Both the position numbers and the translations under genes were made by a program. A DNA stretch of 64,000 nucleotides from Aliamphritea ceti (GTDB taxonomy: Bacteria > Pseudomonadota > Gammaproteobacteria > Pseudomonadales > Balneatricaceae). The stretch spans positions 2,542,001 through 2,606,000 of the forward strand of contig NZ_AP025282.1 in assembly GCF_024347215.1 (NCBI RefSeq), written 5' to 3'. Shown here one piece after another: positions 24,013 to 32,889 of the stretch. The notes beneath the pieces were generated by a model. The model saw only the letters and a list, made by a program, of their open reading frames with translations, had not been told where the DNA came from and did not search any database. How positions within the stretch are numbered: the first letter of the stretch is position 1; each line of letters opens with the position of its first letter.

Positions 24013-25095
24013 ATGAACAATACACCCGTTATTACTATTGATGGTCGAGTCATTTCGTCTGCTCACCCTCCTTATATCATTGCTGAGCTTTCCGCAAACC
24101 ATAACGGTAAAATTGAGAATGCTTTGCGTATTATCGATGAGGCTAAAAAAGCAGGTGCGGATGCGGTAAAACTTCAGACCTATACGGCTGATACAATCAC
24201 ATTAAATAGTGATACAGAAGATTTTCAGATCAAAGGCGGGCTTTGGGATGGAAAAACCTTGCATCAGCTGTATGAGGAAGCTCATATGCCTTGGGAATGG
24301 CATGAGGTGCTTTTTAACTATGCAAAAGAGAAAGGTATTACAATTTTTAGTTCTCCATTTGATAAAACCGCAGTAGATTTGTTAGAAGAATTAAATGCGC
24401 CTGCTTATAAAATTGCGAGCTTTGAAGCCATTGATTTACCTTTAATTCGGTACGTTGCAAGTAAAGGTAAGCCAATGATTATTTCTACCGGTATGGCTAA
24501 TGAGGTAGAGATTGCTGAAGCGATAAAGGCAGCTAAGGACGGTGGTTGTAAAGAGCTAGCTATTTTGCACTGTGTTAGCGGGTACCCAGCACCAGCTGAT
24601 GAATATAATTTACGCACTATAAGTGATATGTCAGAGCGCTTTGGCTTGGTAACGGGACTATCGGATCATACTTTAGATAATACGACTGCAATTGCAAGTG
24701 TTGTGCTTGGCTCTTCTATTATTGAGAAACACGTCACGCTTGACAGAAGTGGTGGCGGAGCTGATGATAGCTTTTCGTTGGAGCCTAAGGAATTGAAAGA
24801 GCTATGCCTTAATAGTAAAACGGCATGGTCAGCTCTTGGAACCGTTAATTACGGGCGTAAATCTAGTGAAATAGGTAATGCACAGTTCCGTCGATCATTA
24901 TATTTTGTGAAAGATCTTAAGGCGGGTGAGCGTATTTCAGATGATGCGATTCGCAGTGTTAGGCCCGGATTTGGCTTAGCGCCAAAGCATTACGACCAGC
25001 TTATAGGAAGCGTGGTTTTAAGTGACGTGTCTGCGAATACACCCGTTACCTTAGACAAGGTGGATATTTCCATTTTGGATGCTAACAACGCATAA
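24013..25095 (+). CDS. pseI: Pseudaminic acid synthase, PseI
   Basis: Condenses the free 2,4-diacetamido sugar with phosphoenolpyruvate to give pseudaminic acid. The 360-residue NeuB-family protein has the TIM-barrel part (IIAELSANHNGKIENA; GADAVKLQTYTADT; FSSPFDKTAVDLLE; STGMANEVEI; GLSDHT; EKHVTLDR) and an antifreeze-like SAF domain from about residue 295. The pattern fits PseI rather than sialic or legionaminic acid synthases. It completes the Pse pathway, and its use of phosphoenolpyruvate links the locus to the nearby enolase. Confidence 0.92.
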   Translation: MNNTPVITIDGRVISSAHPPYIIAELSANHNGKIENALRIIDEAKKAGADAVKLQTYTADTITLNSDTEDFQIKGGLWDGKTLHQLYEEAHMPWEWHEVLFNYAKEKGITIFSSPFDKTAVDLLEELNAPAYKIASFEAIDLPLIRYVASKGKPMIISTGMANEVEIAEAIKAAKDGGCKELAILHCVSGYPAPADEYNLRTISDMSERFGLVTGLSDHTLDNTTAIASVVLGSSIIEKHVTLDRSGGGADDSFSLEPKELKELCLNSKTAWSALGTVNYGRKSSEIGNAQFRRSLYFVKDLKAGERISDDAIRSVRPGFGLAPKHYDQLIGSVVLSDVSANTPVTLDKVDISILDANNA

Positions 25096-25127
25096 CGCTT
25101 GTTTTTAGGCTGGAGGGCGAATTTTAA

Positions 25128-27146
25128 ATGAGCAAGCTTCGTTGTGCTTATGTTGTTTCAGTATTGCATGTAGCATTGTGGAGAAATCGAAGCTTAGCTT
25201 TTTTTCTTGATGGGGATCTAAAAACAGATTGGCCGGGTATTAGAGATAGCCAGTGTATAAGGCTGGGATGGGGGCGTAAGAAAAGTGGTTTAAATGCGGT
25301 TAGATTAGCTGCTGAGTGTGTACTACTTGAAGATGGTTTTTTGCGTTCCCTTGGTTTGGCGAGCATGGGTTACGAACCCTGTAGTTTGGTCCTCGATAAC
25401 ACCGGTATTTATTATGACGCCTCTTCTCCATCTGACCTTGAGATAATAATTAGGGATTCTGATTTTGCGCTTGATGATTTGCAGCGCGCAGCGCGCTGTA
25501 TAGAGCTAATCAAAAAAAACAGACTGTCTAAATATAATCATGCTCCTGATATTACGTTATTTGATAGTACGACACGTTCCCGCATTTTGGTTATAGACCA
25601 AACATGGGGGGATGCTTCGATTGTTTATGGTGGTGCTGATTCGTCAACGTTTGAGACGATGTTAACCACTGCAACTTTGGAGCACCCTGAGGCGGAGATT
25701 CTAGTTAAAATCCACCCAGATGTACTTGCTGGAAAAAAGAAAGGCCATCTTCTAGATGCGGCTAAAAATAAGAATTGTCGTATTATTGCTGAAGATGTAT
25801 CCCCTTGGTCACTTCTTGATTTAGTTCAGCATGTGTATGTTGTGACAAGTCAGTTTGGTTTTGATGCATTATTGGCAAATAAAAAGGTTACATGCTTCGG
25901 AATGCCATTTTATGCTGGATGGGGGCTCACTGATGATCGTCTATCTTGTGCTAGACGAGGGAAGGTCCGGTCGTTAGAGACTGTATTTTATGCGGCTTAT
26001 ATTCAATATAGTAAGTATATAAATCCTTACACGCTTCATCGATGTGAGTTGGAAGATACAGTCCGACTTATCTCTCACCAGAAACAGCATTTAGAAAAAC
26101 ACAGAGGCCGTTGGTTGCTCTTTGGATTTTCTAAATGGAAAACTCGTTTTATTACCGATTTTTTAAACATTGGTGCCAATGTTTTATATACAAAAAATAT
26201 TAAGAACGATCTTTATAAGTTAGCTCCTGGTGACAATTTACTTGTGTGGGGGCGTTATTTAGATGACGAAAGCCGCTCTTTATGTGATCAGTTAAATATT
26301 AAAATTTGGCATATGGAAGATGGTTTTCTTCGCTCTGTAGGGTTAGGGGTTCACCTTGTTCGCCCTCTCTCTCTTGTGGTTGACTCATCTGGTATGTATT
26401 ACGATGCTCGTACCTCAAGTGATTTGGAGGTGATGCTTAACACCTATCAATTTGATCGTGAAATATTGAATCGTGCGAAAGCTGTATGGGACCAACTGGT
26501 TACTTTTAGGCTGTCTAAATACAATGTTGGTCATGCCGAAAAGCTTATTTTGCCGACCGATAAAGCCATTATTCTTGTTCCCGGGCAAGTTGAGGATGAT
26601 GCGTCCGTTCTTTTAGGGTCGCCCGAAATAACGTCGAATAGCAGCTTACTTGTGGCTGTGCGTGAAAATAATCCGGATGCATTTGTTATATATAAACCAC
26701 ATCCGGATGTGTTAAGTGGGGTTCGTTCCGGAGGGTTGACGGTCTCTGCTACAGAGCTTTATGACTTACAGGTAGAAGACATTCATATAGCTGACTTGTA
26801 TGACATGGTTGATGAGGTCCATACAATGACATCTCTAGCTGGTTTTGAAGCACTTTTAAGAGGTAAAAAGGTTGTCACTTATGGGATGCCTTTTTATGCA
26901 GGGTGGGGGCTTACGGTTGATAAACTTGTGTGTGAACGGCGGCAGCGGACGCTGTCATTAGAGGCGTTAATTGCAGGTGCTTTAATTCTATACCCTACCT
27001 ATGTTGACCCTGATTCAGGGCAGGTATGTGATATAGAAACCATTATGGAGCTGCTTGTGAGGGGTAAAGATAAGGTTCAAACAGCACCATTTAAACTGCG
27101 TATTTATCGGACCATTCAATCCTTCTTTAATCGTTTTCTATCCTAA
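25128..27146 (+). CDS. kpsC: KpsC-type beta-Kdo transferase, two intact modules
   Basis: KpsC extends the beta-linked Kdo oligosaccharide that joins ABC-exported capsules to their terminal lipid. The 672-residue protein has the two Capsule_synth modules of the family. Module 1 has LLEDGFLR (66-73), QTWGDASI (158-165) and KIHPDVL (194-200). Module 2 has MEDGFLR (about 394-400), QVEDDASV (about 487-494) and YKPHPD (about 522-527). Both modules end in FYAGWGLT. All visible catalytic and CMP-binding motifs are intact. GGAGG lies upstream of the ATG. It follows the pse genes by 32 bp. Confidence 0.9.
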   Translation: MSKLRCAYVVSVLHVALWRNRSLAFFLDGDLKTDWPGIRDSQCIRLGWGRKKSGLNAVRLAAECVLLEDGFLRSLGLASMGYEPCSLVLDNTGIYYDASSPSDLEIIIRDSDFALDDLQRAARCIELIKKNRLSKYNHAPDITLFDSTTRSRILVIDQTWGDASIVYGGADSSTFETMLTTATLEHPEAEILVKIHPDVLAGKKKGHLLDAAKNKNCRIIAEDVSPWSLLDLVQHVYVVTSQFGFDALLANKKVTCFGMPFYAGWGLTDDRLSCARRGKVRSLETVFYAAYIQYSKYINPYTLHRCELEDTVRLISHQKQHLEKHRGRWLLFGFSKWKTRFITDFLNIGANVLYTKNIKNDLYKLAPGDNLLVWGRYLDDESRSLCDQLNIKIWHMEDGFLRSVGLGVHLVRPLSLVVDSSGMYYDARTSSDLEVMLNTYQFDREILNRAKAVWDQLVTFRLSKYNVGHAEKLILPTDKAIILVPGQVEDDASVLLGSPEITSNSSLLVAVRENNPDAFVIYKPHPDVLSGVRSGGLTVSATELYDLQVEDIHIADLYDMVDEVHTMTSLAGFEALLRGKKVVTYGMPFYAGWGLTVDKLVCERRQRTLSLEALIAGALILYPTYVDPDSGQVCDIETIMELLVRGKDKVQTAPFKLRIYRTIQSFFNRFLS

Positions 27147-27317
27147 TACACTTTTTATCTAAGCCTGGTTTGTTGCATATGATGATTGCCTCACTAATAG
27201 CTTGCTAGTTTTTTTGGGTGGATAGTCTGTTATCAGTGGATAATTTACAATGTTTGTTGTGTTTTCTCAGCGGTGGGCAATAAAGTCGCTTGTGATACAA
27301 CTTTTTTATAGTAGGGC

Positions 27318-29318
27318 GTGTTTGTGATTGGTTTTTGTAAAAGGAAAATCGGCCGTTTACCTCATGTAGCGCTGTTACTAGAAAAAAAGCCGCAACGTTT
27401 ACTCCCTTGGCGGCGCGTTAGAGCTCTTTCTGCAATATTAGGGTGGGGGGCAATGGCTTTAAATAGCAAAGAGCAGCGCCTAGCTTTTAAGTATGGCGTG
27501 CCTTATATCGCCTTGGAAGAGGGGTTTCTTCAGCCTTTAACGAAAGATCTAAAGAATCAAAAACTACATAGCCTGATTGTCGATAGACAGGGCATTTTTT
27601 ATGATGCTACCTGTTGTAGTGATTTAGAATGTTTAATTGCACAAGCCGGTTTTTCGTCAGCAGAGTTAGCGAGGGCTAAGCGCGGTCTTGTGCGTTTGCA
27701 GGAGTATAAGGGGTTACAGGCTAAAGAATCTGTAACGGCGATGATGGCGCGATTGTCCGGTAATAAACCTAAAGTGCTAATTGTAGATCAGGAGCAGGGG
27801 GAGGTATCCATTGCTCTTGGGCTGGCAAATGGCGATAGCTTTGTCACGATGTTTCAAACGGCTTGTCAAGAAAACCCTGATGCGGACATTATAGTTTTAA
27901 CTCCCTTAGGGAGTATTGCAGGTAGGAAAAAAAGTTATTTGTTACAGCGAGCTCAAGAGTATGGTTGTACTGTCGTTGAACAAGACGCCACCACAACGGG
28001 TTTATTGAGTAGTGTCGATAAGGTGTACGTGGTCACAAGCTCATTAGGTTTTGATGGGCTGCTCGCGGGCAAAGATGTTTTTTGTTTTGGCGTTCCTTTC
28101 TATGCCGGTTGGGGGTTAACCCATGATCAGCTCTCTATTTCTCGTCGAAGTGTTTCACGCTCTTTGGCGCAAGTATTTGCTGCTGTTTATTTTCATTATT
28201 GTCATTATATTAACCCTTATACAGGCCTTCAGTGTGAGTTTGAACAAGCATTAAGTTTGTTGCATGATCAGGAGCGGCAGCGAGCGCGGTTTTCAGGACG
28301 ATGGTTGGGTATTGGATTTGGGTATTGGAAAAAAGGCTTCGTACCTTATTTTTTGGGTGATAAGTCGGGTATTAGGTTTGTTAAATCCTGCCCTCCTGCA
28401 ATAGATAGCGCTAATGAAAAATTACTTGTGTGGGCTTCTGATGGGGAGTCCATTGATGGTGTTGGTAGATACAATCCATTATTGCCTCTTCATTTTATGG
28501 AAGATGGTTTTATTCGTTCTGTTGGTTTAGGGGCTGATGCAGTCAATCCATTATCTTTGGTCATAGATGATAGAGGGATTTATTATAATGCCACAGAGCC
28601 CTCTGAGCTTGAATCTTTACTTGAAAATGGCCGTTTTTCAGAGGCGCTTGTGCAGCGTGCTGCTCAGCTACGGCAGTCTTTAGTGCAACTCAAGTTAAGT
28701 AAATATAATGTGGGTGAGGAAAAACGATTAAACATACCTAAAAATCGTCGAATTATTCTTGTGCCTGGACAGGTGGAAACCGATGCATCAATTCGTACAG
28801 GTTCGCCCAGCTTAAAAACGAATGCTGAACTACTGTTTGAGGTTAGGCGCTTAAATCCTGATGCTTATATTATTTATAAGCCTCACCCCGATGTGGTTGT
28901 GGGGGCACGGCTAGCTGAAGTCAATCGAGATGAAATGGTGGGTAGTTATGACCTGCTGGTCACTGACATTGCGATGCCGGAATTATTGTGTGATGTTGAT
29001 GAGGTTCACACATTAACATCATTAACGGGCTTTGAGGCTTTACTCCGAGGTATAAAAGTATATACGTATGGAATGCCCTTTTATGCGGGTTGGGGGATTA
29101 CGGTCGACCGACATCAGAGTCCCCGCCGCACCCGCCAGCTCACTGTTGACCAGCTGGTTGCTGGGACTTTAATTTTATATCCGACTTATGTTGATCCTGA
29201 ATCAGGTGATCAGATTAATGTTGAAACAGCTGTTGAGCTTATTAACCAACAGAGGCAAAAGCCTGTTCGAAAAACATTGAACTCATGGGTATGGCAGAAG
29301 GTACGTAAACCAGAATAG
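27318..29318 (+). CDS. Second KpsC paralogue with a degenerate N-terminal module
   Basis: A 666-residue protein co-linear with the preceding KpsC (start GTG 27318; GTG 27324 is also possible). Module 2 keeps MEDGFIRS (about 394), QVETDASI (about 485) and YKPHPD (about 519). In module 1 the aligned motifs have changed: EDGFLR is EEGFLQ (67-72), GDASI is GEVSI (161-165), and KIHPDVL is LTPLGSI (194-200). The fold and FYAGWGLT remain. I infer that module 1 no longer transfers Kdo and the protein is monofunctional, or that module 1 binds the acceptor. It probably arose by duplication and divergence of kpsC; a 171-bp gap without recognised features separates the two. Confidence 0.85.
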   Translation: MFVIGFCKRKIGRLPHVALLLEKKPQRLLPWRRVRALSAILGWGAMALNSKEQRLAFKYGVPYIALEEGFLQPLTKDLKNQKLHSLIVDRQGIFYDATCCSDLECLIAQAGFSSAELARAKRGLVRLQEYKGLQAKESVTAMMARLSGNKPKVLIVDQEQGEVSIALGLANGDSFVTMFQTACQENPDADIIVLTPLGSIAGRKKSYLLQRAQEYGCTVVEQDATTTGLLSSVDKVYVVTSSLGFDGLLAGKDVFCFGVPFYAGWGLTHDQLSISRRSVSRSLAQVFAAVYFHYCHYINPYTGLQCEFEQALSLLHDQERQRARFSGRWLGIGFGYWKKGFVPYFLGDKSGIRFVKSCPPAIDSANEKLLVWASDGESIDGVGRYNPLLPLHFMEDGFIRSVGLGADAVNPLSLVIDDRGIYYNATEPSELESLLENGRFSEALVQRAAQLRQSLVQLKLSKYNVGEEKRLNIPKNRRIILVPGQVETDASIRTGSPSLKTNAELLFEVRRLNPDAYIIYKPHPDVVVGARLAEVNRDEMVGSYDLLVTDIAMPELLCDVDEVHTLTSLTGFEALLRGIKVYTYGMPFYAGWGITVDRHQSPRRTRQLTVDQLVAGTLILYPTYVDPESGDQINVETAVELINQQRQKPVRKTLNSWVWQKVRKPE

Positions 29319-29415
29319 TTGGCTGTATTAAAGATATTTGAGCTAAAAGGTATATTGTTCTGTTAAATCGAGCTAAATAATTACATTTATTTTTTATCTT
29401 GTAGGAATCGTTATT

Positions 29416-30222
29416 GTGTTAAAAGGTTGTTTTAATCGAAGGGACCTGCATCAGCCGACGGAAATATTGATTACCGGCGCGACGGGGGCTATTGGTGGCG
29501 CCTTGGCTAAGTTATATGCCAAACCTGGTGTCACGTTACACCTTCAGGGACGACAGCAAGATATACTTCAACAGGTTAGTCGAGAGTGTTGCTCTTTAGG
29601 CGCTGACGTGAATATATATTGTATAGACTTACTCGATACTACCGCGCTACTTACTTGGTTAAAGCACATTGATGATTTATCTCCCATTGATCTGTTTATT
29701 GCTAATGCGGGTATGAATATCAATATTGGCTGTGAGAGCCTTGGTGAAAATGAGGAGGAGATGGCCCAGCTTTTAGATTTGAATGTTAAGGCAACTCTTC
29801 TTATGAGTGGTTATTTGGCGAAAGCGATGCGTAAGCGGGGCCGTGGAAAAATTGCCTTAATTAGTTCACTGGCAGGGTTTTATGGTTTACCTATTATGCC
29901 GAGTTATTGCGCCAGTAAAGCTGCAGTTAAAGCTTATGGAGAAGGGTTAAGAGGGTGGTTGGCCGGTTCAGGTGTTAGTGTGTGTGTTGTCATGCCAGGG
30001 AATATTCAATCTGCTATGTGTGAGGCAATGCCGGGGCCTAAGCCTTTAATGATGACACCTGAATCTGCTGCTCGCACTATTGTACGAGGCCTCGCTAATA
30101 ATACGGCGAGAATTAGCTTTCCATTTCCATTAAATCTGGGGTCTTGGTTTCTCATGCTTTTGCCAGATACGGTATCTCAGAAGATACTTCAGTTATTGGG
30201 TTATACTCGGCCTACTAAGTGA
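29416..30222 (+). CDS. Short-chain dehydrogenase/reductase, RkpH-like
   Basis: A classical SDR of 268 residues starting at GTG 29416. It has TGATGAIGG (20-28), NAG (97-99), the active-site Ser (150 or 151) and Tyr164-x-x-x-Lys168 in SYCASK. A C-terminal hydrophobic stretch (LGSWFLMLLPDTVSQKILQLL) could lie on the membrane, as in 3-ketosphinganine reductases. In the Sinorhizobium K-antigen locus an SDR (RkpH) accompanies RkpA and RkpG. Here the partners are the polyketide synthase and oxoamine synthase on the facing strand. I infer it reduces the ketone made by the oxoamine synthase. The actual substrate is unknown. Confidence 0.78.
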   Translation: MLKGCFNRRDLHQPTEILITGATGAIGGALAKLYAKPGVTLHLQGRQQDILQQVSRECCSLGADVNIYCIDLLDTTALLTWLKHIDDLSPIDLFIANAGMNINIGCESLGENEEEMAQLLDLNVKATLLMSGYLAKAMRKRGRGKIALISSLAGFYGLPIMPSYCASKAAVKAYGEGLRGWLAGSGVSVCVVMPGNIQSAMCEAMPGPKPLMMTPESAARTIVRGLANNTARISFPFPLNLGSWFLMLLPDTVSQKILQLLGYTRPTK

Positions 30223-30246
30223 TATTCATTTTTTACTGAGTAGGCC
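30209..30246. repeat. Hairpin between the converging capsule operons
   Basis: GGCCTACTAAGT (30209-30220) and ACTGAGTAGGCC (30235-30246) pair with one mismatch around a 14-nt loop, over the SDR stop codon and the 57-bp convergent gap. Its place fits a shared terminator, but a T-run is present only in the loop, so this is uncertain. Confidence 0.4.
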
Positions 30247-30279
30247 TGTATCGCGACATGTTCACCCGTTGTTGTGTGA

Positions 30280-31542
30280 TTAAGGGAGTATCTTTTTTTG
30301 GCGCGGAGGGAGTGGTAGAAATGCATCCGGTTGGTTAACCGTGTTGTTGATTAATCGGTCACTCATCTCCTCTATGGCTATTTTTCGTCCTTTTTTTGAG
30401 ATAAAGCTACCGTGAACCTGAATTGTTGCGGCCATCAATCGAACGAATGCCTCTACTAAATGTGGGGTTGGCGTAGCGGGTTGTATAAAAAAGTTTGTTA
30501 AGCTTTGCTGGCTCGTGAGTCCAGGGATGTCATACATTGCATCGCCAAGTGTGAGCACAGGCTTTAATTTCTGAATAGCGATAACACCAACTGTACTATT
30601 TATTGTGATGGTCCCCGCGCAATCGATTAGCATATGGTCGAGGTTGCCACCATCGACGCACCATACTCTACCGTTTAAATTATAGCGGCTTGTTTCTTCA
30701 CTAATGATGTTTAACCAATCTTCAATTCCGTTGTCCATTGGATGAACTTTAAAAAGAAGGTGGGTTTCATGCTCAGCACTGTCTTTTAACGCGCTAATAG
30801 CTAAGCTGATAGCTTCTCGTTGGTGGTTGAAGGGTGAATTTTCACGTAATTGGTAATCATTTTGCATTTGTAAGGGGAATAAAAAAAAGCGGCCACCTTT
30901 CAGTTTTTTTACAATGGTGAGGGCTGCTTTTTCATTTTTTTTAGCTTTGAATAAGCGAGGAATATAATTAATGTATTCGTATAGTGGATTGTAGACCTTG
31001 TCCGCTTGGTAGTTACGGAAGAACAGAAAGTCAAAATAATTCGCAAGATTATAGACGACCTCATTCCATGCTTCTTGCCAGAACGGGTGGTGGAGACCTT
31101 TTTGTATTGTCGGTGCAGGGAGTTTCTTTCCTGCTTTGAGTATATGATCTGGATCTATTGGAAAATGAGATAGGCGCGACATACCGCCGTGTTCTAGTGT
31201 GATCCAATAAGGCCTTAGGTAGCCGTTCTCATAAGTAATCGCATTAATTCCGAGTTCCTGTGCAATATCCATTGCACAGCGGTGGTAAGGTAACCTGTCG
31301 GCATAATAAACGAGATCTGTAACGTGGTTCTGTTTAATAAAATTACTCAGGAATGATTTCCAGCCTGCTAATTTTCCACGGTAGTTAATTGCACCGGGTC
31401 CTTGCCAAAATAACCAGTCGCCTAGGCAAAGATTAATCTTAAAACATGTTGCTCCATTCTGTTGTAATCCCTTACTGAGTAAAGCGCTAAACCCCGACGG
31501 AGGTCCTTGTAATAAAAGAAAAACTTTTTTGTCACTGTGCAA
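30280..31542 (-). CDS. kpsS: KpsS-type capsule beta-Kdo transferase (RkpJ-like)
   Basis: KpsS adds the first beta-Kdo to the lipid acceptor of ABC-exported capsules, and KpsC then extends it. The 420-residue protein begins with KVFLLLQGPPSGFSALLSKG, has DLVYYADRLPYHR and ITYENGYLRPYWITLEHGG, where family members carry the conserved E-x-G loop, then FLFPLQMQNDYQLRENSPF and TINSTVGVIAI near residue 320. It starts at a TTG with AGGA 7 bases upstream and follows the oxoamine synthase by 24 bp. Cotranscription with lipid-making genes fits a role in loading that lipid. Confidence 0.88.
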   Translation of the reverse strand: MHSDKKVFLLLQGPPSGFSALLSKGLQQNGATCFKINLCLGDWLFWQGPGAINYRGKLAGWKSFLSNFIKQNHVTDLVYYADRLPYHRCAMDIAQELGINAITYENGYLRPYWITLEHGGMSRLSHFPIDPDHILKAGKKLPAPTIQKGLHHPFWQEAWNEVVYNLANYFDFLFFRNYQADKVYNPLYEYINYIPRLFKAKKNEKAALTIVKKLKGGRFFLFPLQMQNDYQLRENSPFNHQREAISLAISALKDSAEHETHLLFKVHPMDNGIEDWLNIISEETSRYNLNGRVWCVDGGNLDHMLIDCAGTITINSTVGVIAIQKLKPVLTLGDAMYDIPGLTSQQSLTNFFIQPATPTPHLVEAFVRLMAATIQVHGSFISKKGRKIAIEEMSDRLINNTVNQPDAFLPLPPRQKKILP

Positions 31543-31566
31543 CTTACTATCCTTTATCTATTTATG

Positions 31567-32889
31567 TCAGAGCAATTGCTTTAATAGGTTTATAGTTTGG
31601 TCTACCTGCTGTTTAGTGTGGTCATAGGAGATAAAAAACCGAAGTCTAGCACTGTTTTCAGGGACGCCAGGATATATGATTGATTGAACATTGACACCTT
31701 GTTGAAAAAGGTTTTCTGCGAGGCGTGCAGTTTTAACTGAACTGCCGATGATTATAGGGACTATAGCAATGCCTTCGCTTGCGCCAGTGTCTAGGCCAGC
31801 GGATCTAGCTTGCTCAAGGAAATAGGTTGATATGTGATGTAATTGTGTAATGCGTTCAGGCTCACGTTCCATCATTTGAAGTGATGAGAGTGCAGCGGCC
31901 GCGGTTGGTGCTGGTATACCAGCGCTATAAAGAAACCCCGGGGATAAATATCGGAGGTTGTCGATGAGAGCTGACTCGCCAGCGATGAACCCGCCACAGC
32001 TTGAAAGTGTTTTACTTAGCGTACCCATCCATATATCTACATCGGTGCCAGGGCATCCGTAGACTTCTCTTAAGCCTTTTCCTGTTTGGCCCAATACGCC
32101 AAATGAATGTGCTTCGTCAATCATAAGAAAACTATGATATTGCTTTTTTAATTCTATTAATCGAGGTAAGTCTGGGTAATCACCATCCATACCGTAAAGC
32201 CCTTCAACGATTATCACAACTCGCTCAAATTGATGGCGGTGTTGTTCTAGTATGCGCGCTAGAGCGTCCATATCGTTGTGCTTGAATGAGAGCCTTTTTG
32301 CCCCAGATAATTGAGAGCCGACAATTGAGCTATTATGGACGTATTCATCGTGAATAATTAGATCTTTATGACCAAACAAGTAACCAATGGTTGACACATT
32401 TGTTGCATGGCCGCTGACATATACAAGGGAATCGTCAACGCCATAGATATTGGCTATTTTTTGTTCTAATTCTCGGTGAATTGGGCGCTCACCTGACATT
32501 ATTCGACTGCCGGATACCGAGGTCCCATACTTATAAATCGCGTCTATTGATGCTTTATGTACCTCAGGGTGTCCATTTAATCCCAAATAATTATAGCTAG
32601 CAAAATTTATAAGTTCTCGGCCATCAATGGTTGTCGTCGCTCCAGCTAGGGCGTCATGGACTTTGAAGAAGGGGCTGTCTAACCCCAACTGTGATGCCCC
32701 TTGATCCATGAGTTTCATCTGTCGATAACCTGGGTGTTGGTCAAAACGATAAAACTTTTCTGGTATATCGGATTGATTTAAGGCGCCTAATGGCTTGCTC
32801 TCTTCCTCTTCGACTTTTTCATATTTACGTCGTAATGACTGCTGAATCAGTTTTTGTTTTAGGTTATTGGGGAGTTTTTTTGTACTCAT
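31567..32889 (-). CDS. Alpha-oxoamine synthase (8-amino-7-oxononanoate synthase-like), RkpG-like
   Basis: A PLP-dependent alpha-oxoamine synthase of 440 residues. Such enzymes join an acyl thioester to an amino acid with loss of CO2, giving an alpha-amino ketone. Visible are FASYNYLGL (96-104), DEYVHNSSI, the cofactor-binding DEAHSFG (258-264) and the Schiff-base Lys293 in GTLSKTLSSCGG. A charged extension of about 50 residues precedes the catalytic part, unlike BioF. The ATG overlaps the polyketide synthase stop (ATGA), so the two are coupled. I infer that it takes the acyl chain directly from the synthase ACP and releases it as an amino ketone. It is unlikely to be biotin BioF because no bio genes are present. 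Confidence 0.85.
   Translation of the reverse strand: MSTKKLPNNLKQKLIQQSLRRKYEKVEEEESKPLGALNQSDIPEKFYRFDQHPGYRQMKLMDQGASQLGLDSPFFKVHDALAGATTTIDGRELINFASYNYLGLNGHPEVHKASIDAIYKYGTSVSGSRIMSGERPIHRELEQKIANIYGVDDSLVYVSGHATNVSTIGYLFGHKDLIIHDEYVHNSSIVGSQLSGAKRLSFKHNDMDALARILEQHRHQFERVVIIVEGLYGMDGDYPDLPRLIELKKQYHSFLMIDEAHSFGVLGQTGKGLREVYGCPGTDVDIWMGTLSKTLSSCGGFIAGESALIDNLRYLSPGFLYSAGIPAPTAAAALSSLQMMEREPERITQLHHISTYFLEQARSAGLDTGASEGIAIVPIIIGSSVKTARLAENLFQQGVNVQSIIYPGVPENSARLRFFISYDHTKQQVDQTINLLKQLL

Noticed and set aside
30209..30246. Strong shared terminator between the two capsule operons
   Set aside because: The stem is good but has no T-run after it on either strand, so I list it only as a hairpin.
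31567..32889. Biotin synthesis enzyme BioF
   Set aside because: It has the right fold, but there is a 50-residue extension, overlap with a polyketide synthase and no bio genes; a PKS-releasing oxoamine synthase fits better.
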